Notes under the pieces: generated by a model
Told to the model about the DNA's origin: nothing
The model's database searches: none
What the model saw: only the letters and a program-made list of their open reading frames with translations
Translations under genes and position numbers: made by a program
Shown here: one piece after another, positions 35,543 through 45,011 of the stretch
Position numbering within the stretch: the stretch's first letter is position 1
Layout of the letters: each line of letters begins with the position of its first letter
From: Roseivivax sediminis
Lineage (GTDB): Bacteria; Pseudomonadota; Alphaproteobacteria; Rhodobacterales; Rhodobacteraceae
Length of the DNA stretch: 64,000 bases
Assembly (NCBI RefSeq): GCF_900112685.1
Contig: NZ_FOMS01000007.1
Location: forward strand, 124,001-188,000
Direction of reading: 5' to 3'

Positions 35543-36693
35543 CTTGTCCCCCGAAGAGATTGGGCCGCGGGATAGGCGGCGCCGAAGCGCGCCCGCAGGA
35601 TCAGCACCCACAGCGCCACGGCCCCGACCTGGTGGACGATGGCGATCTGCCAGGTCGCACCGTAAAGCACCGTGGCGATCCCGAGCAGCATCTGGATCAC
35701 CATCATCGCGAACACGGCGTTGAAGCGAAAGCGCGTCGCGGCGTGCGGCGACCGGCGCGAGCGCGCCCAGACGACGATGCCGAAGACGAACAGCAGGTAG
35801 CCGGCGATCCGATGCATGAACTGCACCAGCCCCGCGTTCTCGAAGAAGTTGCGCCACACCGGTTCGATCTCGAACGGCGTCGGCGGGAAGATCCCGCCCG
35901 ACATCAGCGGCCAGTCGGTATAGGTCCGCCCCGCATCGATCCCCGCGACAAGCGCCCCGAGCAGGATCTGCAGGAACGCGAAGTGCATCAGGCCGGTACT
36001 CATGGAGAACAGCTTGCCCTCCCGCGCGCGGCGCGCCTGCATCAGCTCGCGGCTCTCGCGGCCAAGCCGGAAGACGTACCAGGCGATCAGACCCAGGATC
36101 ACGAAGGCGAGCCCCAGATGCACCGCCAGCCGGTAGCTCGCGACGCTGATCATGCCGTTGCCGAGCCCCGAGGAGACCATCCACCAGCCGATCGCCCCCT
36201 GCAGACCGCCGAGCGCGCCCAGCCCCAGGAGACGCCCGGCCCAGCCCGGCGGGATCGTTCGGGTCACCAGAAAGCCCAGGAACCCGACCGCCCAGACCAG
36301 CCCGATCACCCGTCCAAGCTGCCGGTGCCCCCATTCCCACCAGTAGATCGTCTTGAACTCGTCCAGCGTCATGGTCGGGTTCAGAAGCTCGAATTGCGGG
36401 ATGCGCTGGTATTTCTCGAACTCCGCCTCCCAGGTCGCCTGGTCCAGCGGCGGCACCGCCCCGGTGACGAGGTTCCATTCGGTGATCGACAACCCGCTGT
36501 CGGTCAGGCGCGTCAGCCCGCCCACGGCGATCATCACCATCACGAGCGCGAACAGCACCATCAGCCAGGCGCGCACCGCGCCGCGCGCGCCGCGGCGGCC
36601 GGCATCGATCATGCCGCCCTTCGGCGCCTCGGCCCGCGGGGCCGTGCCCTCGCCCACATCCTCGAAGAGCTTGCGCTTGGGCTTCTGTGCCAT
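35539..36693 (-). CDS. ctaA: Heme A synthase (COX15 type)
   Basis: 384 residues with eight predicted membrane helices. It oxidises the C8 methyl of heme O to the formyl of heme A for aa3 oxidase. Visible are the VMIAVGGLTRLTDSGLSITEWNLV segment near 54, WWEWGHRQLGR near 117 with a heme-ligand His, LAVHLGLAFVILGL near 191, FMHRIAGYLL near 292 and IVHQVGAVALWVLI near 352, the four conserved His positions. A basic cytoplasmic N-terminus of 40 residues precedes helix 1. It supports the ctaD oxidase at 19.7 kb, and overlaps the M32 peptidase gene. Confidence 0.96.
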   Translation of the reverse strand: MAQKPKRKLFEDVGEGTAPRAEAPKGGMIDAGRRGARGAVRAWLMVLFALVMVMIAVGGLTRLTDSGLSITEWNLVTGAVPPLDQATWEAEFEKYQRIPQFELLNPTMTLDEFKTIYWWEWGHRQLGRVIGLVWAVGFLGFLVTRTIPPGWAGRLLGLGALGGLQGAIGWWMVSSGLGNGMISVASYRLAVHLGLAFVILGLIAWYVFRLGRESRELMQARRAREGKLFSMSTGLMHFAFLQILLGALVAGIDAGRTYTDWPLMSGGIFPPTPFEIEPVWRNFFENAGLVQFMHRIAGYLLFVFGIVVWARSRRSPHAATRFRFNAVFAMMVIQMLLGIATVLYGATWQIAIVHQVGAVALWVLILRARFGAAYPAAQSLRGTR

Positions 36694-36750
36694 CCGACGC
36701 TCCTTGAACCACGCGCGCGGACACTATGCCCGCCGCGAGGGGCCTTCAAG

Positions 36751-37494
36751 TCAGCGCCCCCGCCCGGCCCAGCGGACCATCTGACGCAGGACCCCGTGCA
36801 GGATCTGCGCGTCGGCGCGCGTCAGCGGCATCCGGCTCCAGAGGTTGCGCAGGTTGCGCTTCATGCTCTCGGCCTTCTCGGGCGGAAAGAAGAACCCCGC
36901 CTCCTCCAGCCGGCTCTCGTAATGCGCGGCAAGCGCGTCGACCTCCGCCTGATCCGCCCAGACCGCGCCGGCCATCTCGACGGTGTGCGGCACGACCTCG
37001 GCGGTCGCCCGGCGCCATTCATAGGCCATCAGCAGCACGCATTGCGCAAGATTGAGCGAGGCGTAATCCGGGTTCACCGGTACCGACACCACGGCGTTGG
37101 CGCGCGCGATGTCGGCGTTCTCGAGCCCCGCCCGCTCGGGCCCGAAGAGGACCGCGACCCGCTCGCCCCGCGCGATCCGGTCGCGTGCCTCGACCATCGC
37201 CGCTTCGGGCGAATACACCGGCACGGTCAAACCGCGCGGCCGCGCCGTGGTCGCCAGCACGAAATGGCAGGAGGCGACGGCCTCGGCGGTGCTATCCGAC
37301 ACTTCGGCGGCGTCGAGCACGCGGCCCGCCCCGCTTGCCATGGCGCGCGCCGCCGGGTTGGGCCAGCCGTCGCGCGGCGCGACGAGCCGCATCGCGTCCA
37401 GCCCGAAATTCAGCATCCCCCGCGCCGCCGCACCGATATTCTCGCCCATCTGCGGGCGCACGAGCACGAAGGCGGGTTGCGCGGCGTCTGTCAT
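36751..37494 (-). CDS. tRNA/rRNA 2'-O-methyltransferase, TrmJ-like (SpoU family)
   Basis: 247 residues. SPOUT-fold methyltransferase using S-adenosylmethionine. Motif 1 is RPQMGENIGAAARGMLNFG (residues 13-31), motif 2 VAVLFGPERAGLEN near 113, and motif 3 ASLNLAQCVLLMAYEWRR near 145, the SpoU trefoil-knot signature. The order and C-terminal extension fit TrmJ, which methylates position 32 of the tRNA anticodon loop. ATG 37494 follows GGGAGAG. It lies between ctaA and the AlkD-like gene on the same strand without overlap. Confidence 0.9.
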   Translation of the reverse strand: MTDAAQPAFVLVRPQMGENIGAAARGMLNFGLDAMRLVAPRDGWPNPAARAMASGAGRVLDAAEVSDSTAEAVASCHFVLATTARPRGLTVPVYSPEAAMVEARDRIARGERVAVLFGPERAGLENADIARANAVVSVPVNPDYASLNLAQCVLLMAYEWRRATAEVVPHTVEMAGAVWADQAEVDALAAHYESRLEEAGFFFPPEKAESMKRNLRNLWSRMPLTRADAQILHGVLRQMVRWAGRGR

Positions 37495-37597
37495 GGTCTC
37501 TCCCGGAAAATCCGCTCCGTCCCTAGGCCCTCGCCGCACCCGCCGCAATCCCCGCCGCAACCGGGTGTCCCAACCCGATCAGGGGCGCGCCCGGGCT

Positions 37598-37652
37598 TTC
37601 ATCTGTCCTCAAATATCCCGGGGGTGTGGGGGCTGGCCCCCACTCCCGTCCG
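37598..37652 (-). repeat. 3'-end hairpin element, copy G
   Basis: On the minus strand GTGGGGG/CCCCCAC (37626-37643) precedes CCCCCGGGATATTTGAGGACAGATGAAAG. It sits 18 bp beyond the stop codon of the AlkD-like gene, in that gene's sense direction. Confidence 0.8.
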
Positions 37653-37669
37653 CGCCTCCGGGCGCAACC

Positions 37670-38809
37670 TCAGATCACCTCGAACCCCGCCTCCGCACGA
37701 TCCCGCCCGTTCACCTGCACGACGATCCGGTGCGGGCCCGGGTGCCACCTGAAGGTGCTCGCCGCCGCCTTGATCCGGTGCGCCTTGACCAGGACCAGCG
37801 GCGCGCCCGGCGCGGCTCGCCCCTGCCCGAGCTTGAACACCTTCTGCCCCGTGCGCCCGCCGGGCCGGTGGAAGACGACGCGGTAATCGACCAGCACGCG
37901 GGCCTCCGCCTCCGCCGCGATGGACACGCCGATATCCAGCACCTCCCCGATCGCCACCCGCTCCGGCACCGTCACATCGACGCAAAGCGCCGCGTCCGGA
38001 TCGAAGCCGAGAAGCCGCAGCGCCTCGGGCTCGCCGCGCTTGACGGCGGTGCGCAGGGCGTGGCGGGTGATCCAGTCCATCTCGCGCGGGGCCTGCCGGC
38101 CCGATGCGGCCCAGTCTCGCAGCCGGCCGGTGACCGCCTCCGGCGCGATCTTGGAGATGTCGTTGAGGTGGTTCGCCACCGACCGCGTGACATAGCGCGT
38201 GCGGTCGGCATGCAGCCGGTCGAGAAGCGGCAGCGGCCTGAGCGGGTCGAGCGCGATCCGCCCCGCCCAGGGCAGCATCGGCCGGGTGCCCTCGCTCACC
38301 AGCCGGCGCACATGATAATTGTCGTCCTCAGCCCAGGTGCCCAGCCGCGCCAGCGTCTCCTCGGGCCAGCGGTCGAGGAACGGGCGGATGTAGAACTCCA
38401 TGGAGAAGCGCTGAGTCGCCGCGTGCAGAAGGTCGAGCGCCCTTTCCCGGTGATTCTCCAACCCGTGCCGCACGGCGAGGATGCCCGGCACGGCATGGAT
38501 GAACCGGCCGAAATCGTCGTCCGAGAGCGCGGGGTCGAGCGGCGGCGGCATCGCCGTCTCGAGCGCGTCGGCCATCGCCGGGAAATCGCGCGGCAGCTGC
38601 GCCTCGGCGCAGCTCGCCAGCCAGTCGAGCCGCTGGAGGAGCGTGCGCCCCTCCAGCTCCGTCAGCGCCTCGACCTCGAAGCGTGCCGCATCGAAGCCGG
38701 GCAGGACCGCGAAGTCGCGCGCCAGATCGGCGATGCTGCCGGCGTTGAAAAGCTGGTCGGACAGCGAGAAACCGGCGCCGCCGCCCTGCCCGTCCGGCCC
38801 GCGCGCCAT
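37670..38809 (-). CDS. DNA alkylation repair protein, AlkC/AlkD-like HEAT repeat
   Basis: 379 residues. Helical HEAT-like repeats fill residues 15-270 (for example RWPEETLARLGTWAEDDNYHVRRLVSEGTRP and YVTRSVANHLNDISKIAP), the pattern of alkylpurine glycosylases that cup DNA without flipping the base. The last 100 residues are beta-rich (VLVDYRVVFHRPGG and WHPGPHRIVVQVNG), an extension seen in the AlkC-type subgroup. It starts one base after the upstream SDR stop codon and is likely cotranscribed with it. Substrate specificity is not readable. Confidence 0.82.
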   Translation of the reverse strand: MARGPDGQGGGAGFSLSDQLFNAGSIADLARDFAVLPGFDAARFEVEALTELEGRTLLQRLDWLASCAEAQLPRDFPAMADALETAMPPPLDPALSDDDFGRFIHAVPGILAVRHGLENHRERALDLLHAATQRFSMEFYIRPFLDRWPEETLARLGTWAEDDNYHVRRLVSEGTRPMLPWAGRIALDPLRPLPLLDRLHADRTRYVTRSVANHLNDISKIAPEAVTGRLRDWAASGRQAPREMDWITRHALRTAVKRGEPEALRLLGFDPDAALCVDVTVPERVAIGEVLDIGVSIAAEAEARVLVDYRVVFHRPGGRTGQKVFKLGQGRAAPGAPLVLVKAHRIKAAASTFRWHPGPHRIVVQVNGRDRAEAGFEVI

Positions 38810-38810
38810 G

Positions 38811-39590
38811 TCAGAGCGTCGCGTTGGTGGCGCCGCCATCCAGAAGCCAGTTCTGCCCGACCACGAAGCCTGCATGCCGCGAGCACAGGAACGCGCAGGC
38901 CTGACCGAACTCCGCCGCCGAGCCGTAGCGCCGCACCGGGATCGTCGCCTGGCGTTGCGCGCGCGCCTCCTCGACGGAAATACCCTCACGCTCCGCCACG
39001 CCGCCATCGAGCGATGCGGCCCGGTCGGTGGCATGAATGCCGGGAAGCAGGTTGTTGATGGTCACGCCGTCCTGCGCTACCTGCCGCGCAGTGCCGGCGA
39101 CATACCCGGTCAGCCCGGTCCGCGCGGCGTTCGACAGCCCCAGTTGCGGGATCGGCGCCTTGACCGATTGCGAGGTGATGTTGACCACCCGCCCCCAGCC
39201 GCGCGCGCACATGCCCGGCAGCAGCGCCGTCATCAGAGCGATAGGGGTCAGCATGTTGGCATCGAGCGCGGCGAGGAAATCGTCCCGCCGCCAATCGTGC
39301 CACATCCCCGGCGGCGGGCCGCCGGCATTTGTAACGAGGATATCGACCTCGCCCGCTGCGGCCAGCACCTCGGCGCGCCCGGCTTCCGAGACGATGTCGG
39401 CCGGCACAGCGGTCACGGCGACGCCGAAACGGTCCCGGATCTCCGCGGCGGTGGTCTCCAGCGCGTCGGCGCCGCGTGCGTTCAGCACCAGGTCGACCCC
39501 GGCTTCGGCCAGCGCCTCGGCGCAGCCGCGGCCGAGCCCCTTGGAGGACGCCGTCACCAGCGCCCGCTTGCCCTTGATCCCGAGATCCAT
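38811..39590 (-). CDS. SDR-family oxidoreductase lacking YxxxK
   Basis: 259 residues. Rossmann-fold short-chain dehydrogenase with the nucleotide motif TASSKGLGRGCAEAL (13-27) and NAGG near 92. The usual catalytic Tyr-x-x-x-Lys is absent: the corresponding region reads LGLSNAARTGL, giving Ser and Arg where Tyr and Lys normally stand. The C-terminal LLDGGATNATL closes the fold as usual. ATG 39590 follows AGGAGGGACGAT. The AlkD-like gene begins one base after its stop. Substrate unknown; this subtype is widespread but catalytically unusual. Confidence 0.85.
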   Translation of the reverse strand: MDLGIKGKRALVTASSKGLGRGCAEALAEAGVDLVLNARGADALETTAAEIRDRFGVAVTAVPADIVSEAGRAEVLAAAGEVDILVTNAGGPPPGMWHDWRRDDFLAALDANMLTPIALMTALLPGMCARGWGRVVNITSQSVKAPIPQLGLSNAARTGLTGYVAGTARQVAQDGVTINNLLPGIHATDRAASLDGGVAEREGISVEEARAQRQATIPVRRYGSAAEFGQACAFLCSRHAGFVVGQNWLLDGGATNATL

Positions 39591-39718
39591 ATCGTCCCTC
39601 CTGCCTCGTGTTGCGGCAAATCGCCGGAAACGCGGCCATAGCATGCCACATTCGCTTCGCATACACTCAAGCCCGTGTTCATTGGACAGCCATGCCGTCC
39701 GTGTGAGATGCCCCTACG

Positions 39719-40735
39719 ATGCCCTCGAGTGCCGACTCCGCCCCGCTGCAACCCGTTTCCGTCTACCGCGCGGCGCAGTTCCGCGTGGCCAACGGCGCCA
39801 ACCTCGGCGACGGCATTTCCGTTGCGGACGAACTTGTGCTCGACGACATCTACCGCCTGTCGCCCGTCGCGACGCCCGTGCGGCTGAGCTTGCTCGCCCG
39901 CGCGGAGCCGCCCTTCGCCATCGACGCGGGCAGCGAGGTCGGGCGCCCGGGCGCGGATCTGCACCTCGATTGCGCGGTGACCTTCATGTCCGGCGACGGC
40001 TGTACCACCGAAGCGCTGATGCTGGTGGAGACAGACGACGCCGGAAATATCGACGGGGTGTACCTCCTGCCGCTGGCGCCGCTCGATCCGCGTGCCGACT
40101 ACGCACTGGTCGGGATCGACCCGGAGGACGCGCTGACCCGCTTCGCGCAGGTGGCCTGCGTGTCGTTCACCCGCGGCACGCTCATCACCTTGGCGAGCGG
40201 GGCGCAACGCGCCGTGGAAGACCTGGAGATCGGCGATCTGGTCCTGACGCGCGACGACGGCCCGCAGGCCATCCGCTGGATCGGCCACACGACGACGCGC
40301 GCCGTGGGATCCTTCGCACCGATCCTGATCAGGGCCGGGGTGCTGAACAACACCAACGACCTCGTGGTCAGCCCCGATCACCGCCTGTTCATCTACCAGC
40401 GCACCGACCGGCTCGGCGTCGGGCGGCCCGAGCTTCTGGTGAAAGCGCGGCACCTCGTGAACGGCGACACCGTCGCGCGGCTGAATGGCGGCTTCGTGGA
40501 CTATTACCAGATGCTCTTCGATCATCACCAGATCATCTATGCCGAGGGAATCGCGGCGGAATCGATGCTGATCGACACCCGCACGCGGGCGGCGCTGCCG
40601 CGCGAGTTCTCCGAGACGCTGAAGGCGGTGATCCCCGGCCACCGTGACACCGCCGTCAGCGCCATCGAGGTTCAGGAATCGCTTCTGCACCGCGACGACG
40701 CAGCGGAAGTCCTGCGAAAGTCCTCCGGCGGGTAG
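39719..40735 (+). CDS. Hint (Hedgehog/intein) domain protein
   Basis: 338 residues. A beta-rich N-terminal part of about 140 residues is followed by a Hint autoprocessing domain that begins at Cys147 (ACVSFTRGTLI). The domain contains VEDLEIGDLVLTRDDGPQAIRWIG near 165 and the conserved SPDHRLFI near 220, and ends HHQIIYAEGIAAESML. Rhodobacterales encode many such proteins, often with secreted beta-rich N-terminal regions; the cleavage product and role are unknown. There is no signal peptide and no nearby secretion gene. It converges with the SnoaL-like gene. Confidence 0.85.
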   Translation: MPSSADSAPLQPVSVYRAAQFRVANGANLGDGISVADELVLDDIYRLSPVATPVRLSLLARAEPPFAIDAGSEVGRPGADLHLDCAVTFMSGDGCTTEALMLVETDDAGNIDGVYLLPLAPLDPRADYALVGIDPEDALTRFAQVACVSFTRGTLITLASGAQRAVEDLEIGDLVLTRDDGPQAIRWIGHTTTRAVGSFAPILIRAGVLNNTNDLVVSPDHRLFIYQRTDRLGVGRPELLVKARHLVNGDTVARLNGGFVDYYQMLFDHHQIIYAEGIAAESMLIDTRTRAALPREFSETLKAVIPGHRDTAVSAIEVQESLLHRDDAAEVLRKSSGG

Positions 40736-40755
40736 GCGGCGCCGCACGTCAAACT

Positions 40756-41130
40756 TCAGCCCGCCTGGTAGAAGAACTCCTCCCGCACGATCCTGCCACC
40801 GGCGACGTGGTAGACGGCGACCTCCTCCATGTCGAAGCCGTCGCCACTGCTCTTGTCGCGGCCCTTGACCTTGAAGTGCACCGCGAAGCGGTCGTCGCCA
40901 TGAGGAAACGGGCCGGAAACCACCTGCTCGGTCACCTCCATGTTGGCTTCCCACCAGGCATGCTTGCCACGAATCCCCTTCAGCCCGACGGTCTCGCGAC
41001 TGTCGGAGCCGGGCATCTGCACCGCCTCCACCGACACCGCGTCCACCGCGTAGAGCTTTTCGAGGTTTTCCGCCTCGCGGCCCTCGCGGCACCCGGCCAC
41101 CAGTTCCTTGCCAATCGCCGTCAGATCCAT
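40756..41130 (-). CDS. SnoaL/NTF2-like small protein
   Basis: 124 residues with the cone-shaped SnoaL/NTF2-like fold: N-terminal helix (LTAIGKELVAGCREGREAENLEKLY), then beta strands with MEVTEQVVSGPFPHGDDRFAVHFKVKG and VAVYHVAGGRIVREEFFYQ. This fold hosts isomerases, cyclases and non-enzymatic binding proteins; the exact role is unknown. ATG 41130 (MDLTAIG) is preceded by GGAGGGCAC. A longer frame to 41196 exists but lacks a ribosome binding site. Confidence 0.8.
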   Translation of the reverse strand: MDLTAIGKELVAGCREGREAENLEKLYAVDAVSVEAVQMPGSDSRETVGLKGIRGKHAWWEANMEVTEQVVSGPFPHGDDRFAVHFKVKGRDKSSGDGFDMEEVAVYHVAGGRIVREEFFYQAG

Positions 41131-41205
41131 GACGTGCCCTCCCGGAATGTTCGCCAAACGTTCCTTGAGATTGCCGCAGAACCATGACACCGGCAAGACA
41201 AAGCT

Positions 41206-41463
41206 TCAGTGCTTGCGCAGTGCCTCGATCAGGTCGTCCTTGGTCATGTCGGAGCGGCCCTCGATCCCGACCTTCTGGGCCTGGGCATAGAGGTCATCCT
41301 TGCTCCACTCCTCGTAGGGCGGGCGCTTTCCACCCTTCTTCGACGGCGACATGTCGTCGTTCGCCCTGGCGTTCGCGATGCGTGCGGCCTTTTCCTTGGA
41401 CATGCCGTCGTCGCGCAGGTCTTCGTACAGATCTTCGTTCTTGATCGAGGGGCGGTCGGCCAT
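41206..41463 (-). CDS. Small protein with C-terminal SAP/Rho-N-like motif
   Basis: 85 residues. The C-terminal 35 residues (WSKDDLYAQAQKVGIEGRSDMTKDDLIEALRKH) resemble the helix-turn-helix SAP or Rho N-terminal motif that binds nucleic acid. The N-terminal half (NEDLYEDLRDDGMSKEKAARIANARAN) is charged and ChaB-like. A strong AAAAGGAG lies 9 bp upstream of the ATG. It is divergent from prfC with 94 bp between. Similar small proteins occur in many alphaproteobacteria without proven function. Confidence 0.75.
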   Translation of the reverse strand: MADRPSIKNEDLYEDLRDDGMSKEKAARIANARANDDMSPSKKGGKRPPYEEWSKDDLYAQAQKVGIEGRSDMTKDDLIEALRKH

Positions 41464-41557
41464 GACAGATCTCCTTTTGTCACCGCAACCGTGCAGCGCG
41501 CGCTCGGGTTCCCGCGGCCGATTGCGGGGCGCCCGGGGGCGGGCTATATCCCGCGCC

Positions 41558-43165
<1,608 letters not shown>

Positions 43166-43303
43166 CCCGCCGGCGGCGGGGCCGCCCCGCTGCTTGGTCC
43201 ACTGGAAAGGCCGTCCCATGTCGCGGCCGCGAGGCCGCCTTCCCTGCGCCCCGCGCTCTCGCGGCGGTTAGATGTCGAGCCGTCGCCCAGGCCGGCGCCC
43301 CTG

Positions 43304-43360
43304 CCCCTTCTTCTCGTTCCAAATACTCCCGGGGAGCGCGAGGGGCCGGCAGCCCCTCGC
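43304..43360 (-). repeat. 3'-end hairpin element, copy C
   Basis: On the minus strand GCGAGGGGC/GCCCCTCGC (43338-43360) leads into CTCCCCGGGAGTATTTGG and AACGAGAAGAAG. It starts 13 bp after the GntP permease stop and is almost identical to copy A. Confidence 0.85.
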
Positions 43361-43372
43361 CGGCCCGATGGC

Positions 43373-44755
43373 TCACACCAGGAATACCGATCCCAGAATG
43401 ATGACCGACACCGTCGCCAGAAGCGGGATCGCCACCGCCACCACAAAGATGTCGCCATAGCTCTGCTTGTGGGTCAGGCCGGTGATCGCCAGCAGCGTGA
43501 TGACCGCGCCGTTATGCGGCAGCGCGTCGAACCCGCCAGAGGACAGCGCCGTGACACGGTGCATGAGCTCCAGGCTGATCCCCGACTGCTCGGCGATCTC
43601 GCGGAACCGTTCACCCAGCGTCTCGAGCGCGATCGACATGCCGCCCGAGGCCGACCCGGTGATCCCCGCCAGCACGTTGGTCGCCACCGCGGTCGAAATC
43701 AGCGGGTTCTCCGACACACCCAGCACCGCATCGCGCACCGTGGCGAAGGCCGGCAGCGACGCGATGGTCGCGCCGTATCCGACCTCGGAGGCGGTATTGA
43801 ACACCGGCAGAAGCGATCCCATCGTGCCCTTGTTCACGCTCTCCTGCAGTTCCGTCAGCCGGCCCCAGTTGAGCCCGATGCACAGCACGATCGACAGGAC
43901 CAGCGCGGCGATGATCGCCCAGATCCCCTTCACGTCGTCCTTGGTGACCTCGCCGTACTGCTCGGTCTGAAGATAACTGGTGTCGAGCGCCGGGATCACC
44001 AGGTAAGTGAACACCCCGTTCAGCAAGATCACCGCCACCACCGGCGCGATGGCGATGGCGAAGGACGGCAGCCCGGTTTCGGGCGCGTCGGCGTCGGCAT
44101 CCGTGGGCGGATGCTCGCCGTAGCCTTCCCCGCCCGCCGCCGCGCGCGCCTTGCGCATGTTGAGCCACAGGATCCCGCCGATCATCATGATCAGGCCGGC
44201 GACCGTCCCGAGGATCGGCGCGGCGAAGGTGGTAGTGCCGAAATAGGGGGCCGGAATCGCGTTCTGGATCGCCGGCGTGCCCGGAAAGGCGGTCATGGTG
44301 AAGGTGAACGACCCCAGCGCCAGCGCCGCCGGGATGAACCGCTTGGGGATGTCCGCCCGTTTGAACAGCGCATTGGCGATCGGGTAGACCGCGAAGGCGA
44401 CGACGAAGAGCGACACGCCCCCGTAGGTCAGCACGCCGCAGGCCAGCACCACCGCGGCGATCGCCTGCGCCGCGCCGATGCGGCTCACGAAGCCCTCCGC
44501 GATGGTCCGGGCGGACCCCGAGTCCGCCATCAGCTTGCCGAAGATCGCACCCAGCAGGAACAGCGGGAAGAACCGGATGAGATAGCCGCCGAGCTCCTCC
44601 ATGAAGACCTGCGTGTAGGTCGCCAGAAGCGGCCCGCTCCCTGACAGGAGCACTGCCAGAAGCGCCAGCAGCGGCGCGAGGATCAGCACGTTGATCCCGC
44701 GATAGGCGAGGTACATGAGCAAGAGTAGCGAGATGATGATGCCGAAAAGTCCCAC
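43373..44755 (-). CDS. GntP-family permease
   Basis: 460 residues, about 12 predicted membrane helices. Matches the GntP/CitMHS-type gluconate/organic-acid symporter family: long hydrophobic helices, GGVSLFVVAFAVYPIA near 112, FPGTPAIQNAIP near 160, and SGGFDALPHNGAVITLLAITG near 408. A cytoplasmic acidic loop (GEHPPTDADADAPETG) near 215 splits the halves. The start is GTG 44755 behind GAGAGG. Family substrates include gluconate, hydroxybutyrate and other acids; no catabolic gene is adjacent, so the substrate is open. Confidence 0.87.
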   Translation of the reverse strand: MGLFGIIISLLLLMYLAYRGINVLILAPLLALLAVLLSGSGPLLATYTQVFMEELGGYLIRFFPLFLLGAIFGKLMADSGSARTIAEGFVSRIGAAQAIAAVVLACGVLTYGGVSLFVVAFAVYPIANALFKRADIPKRFIPAALALGSFTFTMTAFPGTPAIQNAIPAPYFGTTTFAAPILGTVAGLIMMIGGILWLNMRKARAAAGGEGYGEHPPTDADADAPETGLPSFAIAIAPVVAVILLNGVFTYLVIPALDTSYLQTEQYGEVTKDDVKGIWAIIAALVLSIVLCIGLNWGRLTELQESVNKGTMGSLLPVFNTASEVGYGATIASLPAFATVRDAVLGVSENPLISTAVATNVLAGITGSASGGMSIALETLGERFREIAEQSGISLELMHRVTALSSGGFDALPHNGAVITLLAITGLTHKQSYGDIFVVAVAIPLLATVSVIILGSVFLV

Positions 44756-44931
44756 GGGATCCGATCCTCTCTGGTCTGGGGTCGCTGCAGCGCAGATACC
44801 GCTGCCCCGCGCCGCTTCCAGAGCAAATCGGCGCTAGCGCGCCCATGCGCGGATTCGCGCCTGACGTGTGGCGCCGTCGCCTAGAACAACGGCAACCATC
44901 CCGGCGTCCCACCCCAGGTCGGCGCGCCGCC

Positions 44932-44990
44932 CCCTCTTCATCTGGCAGAATAAACCCCGGGGAGCGCGAGGGGCTGACCCCTCGCTCCCG
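44932..44990 (-). repeat. 3'-end hairpin element, copy D
   Basis: On the minus strand GCGAGGGG/CCCCTCGC (44966-44985) is followed by GCTCCCCGGGGTTTATTCTG and AGATGAAGAGG. It begins 22 bp beyond the ketosynthase stop codon in the sense direction. Confidence 0.75.
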
Positions 44991-45011
44991 TCCCCTCAAT
45001 CAGCGCCCCGG

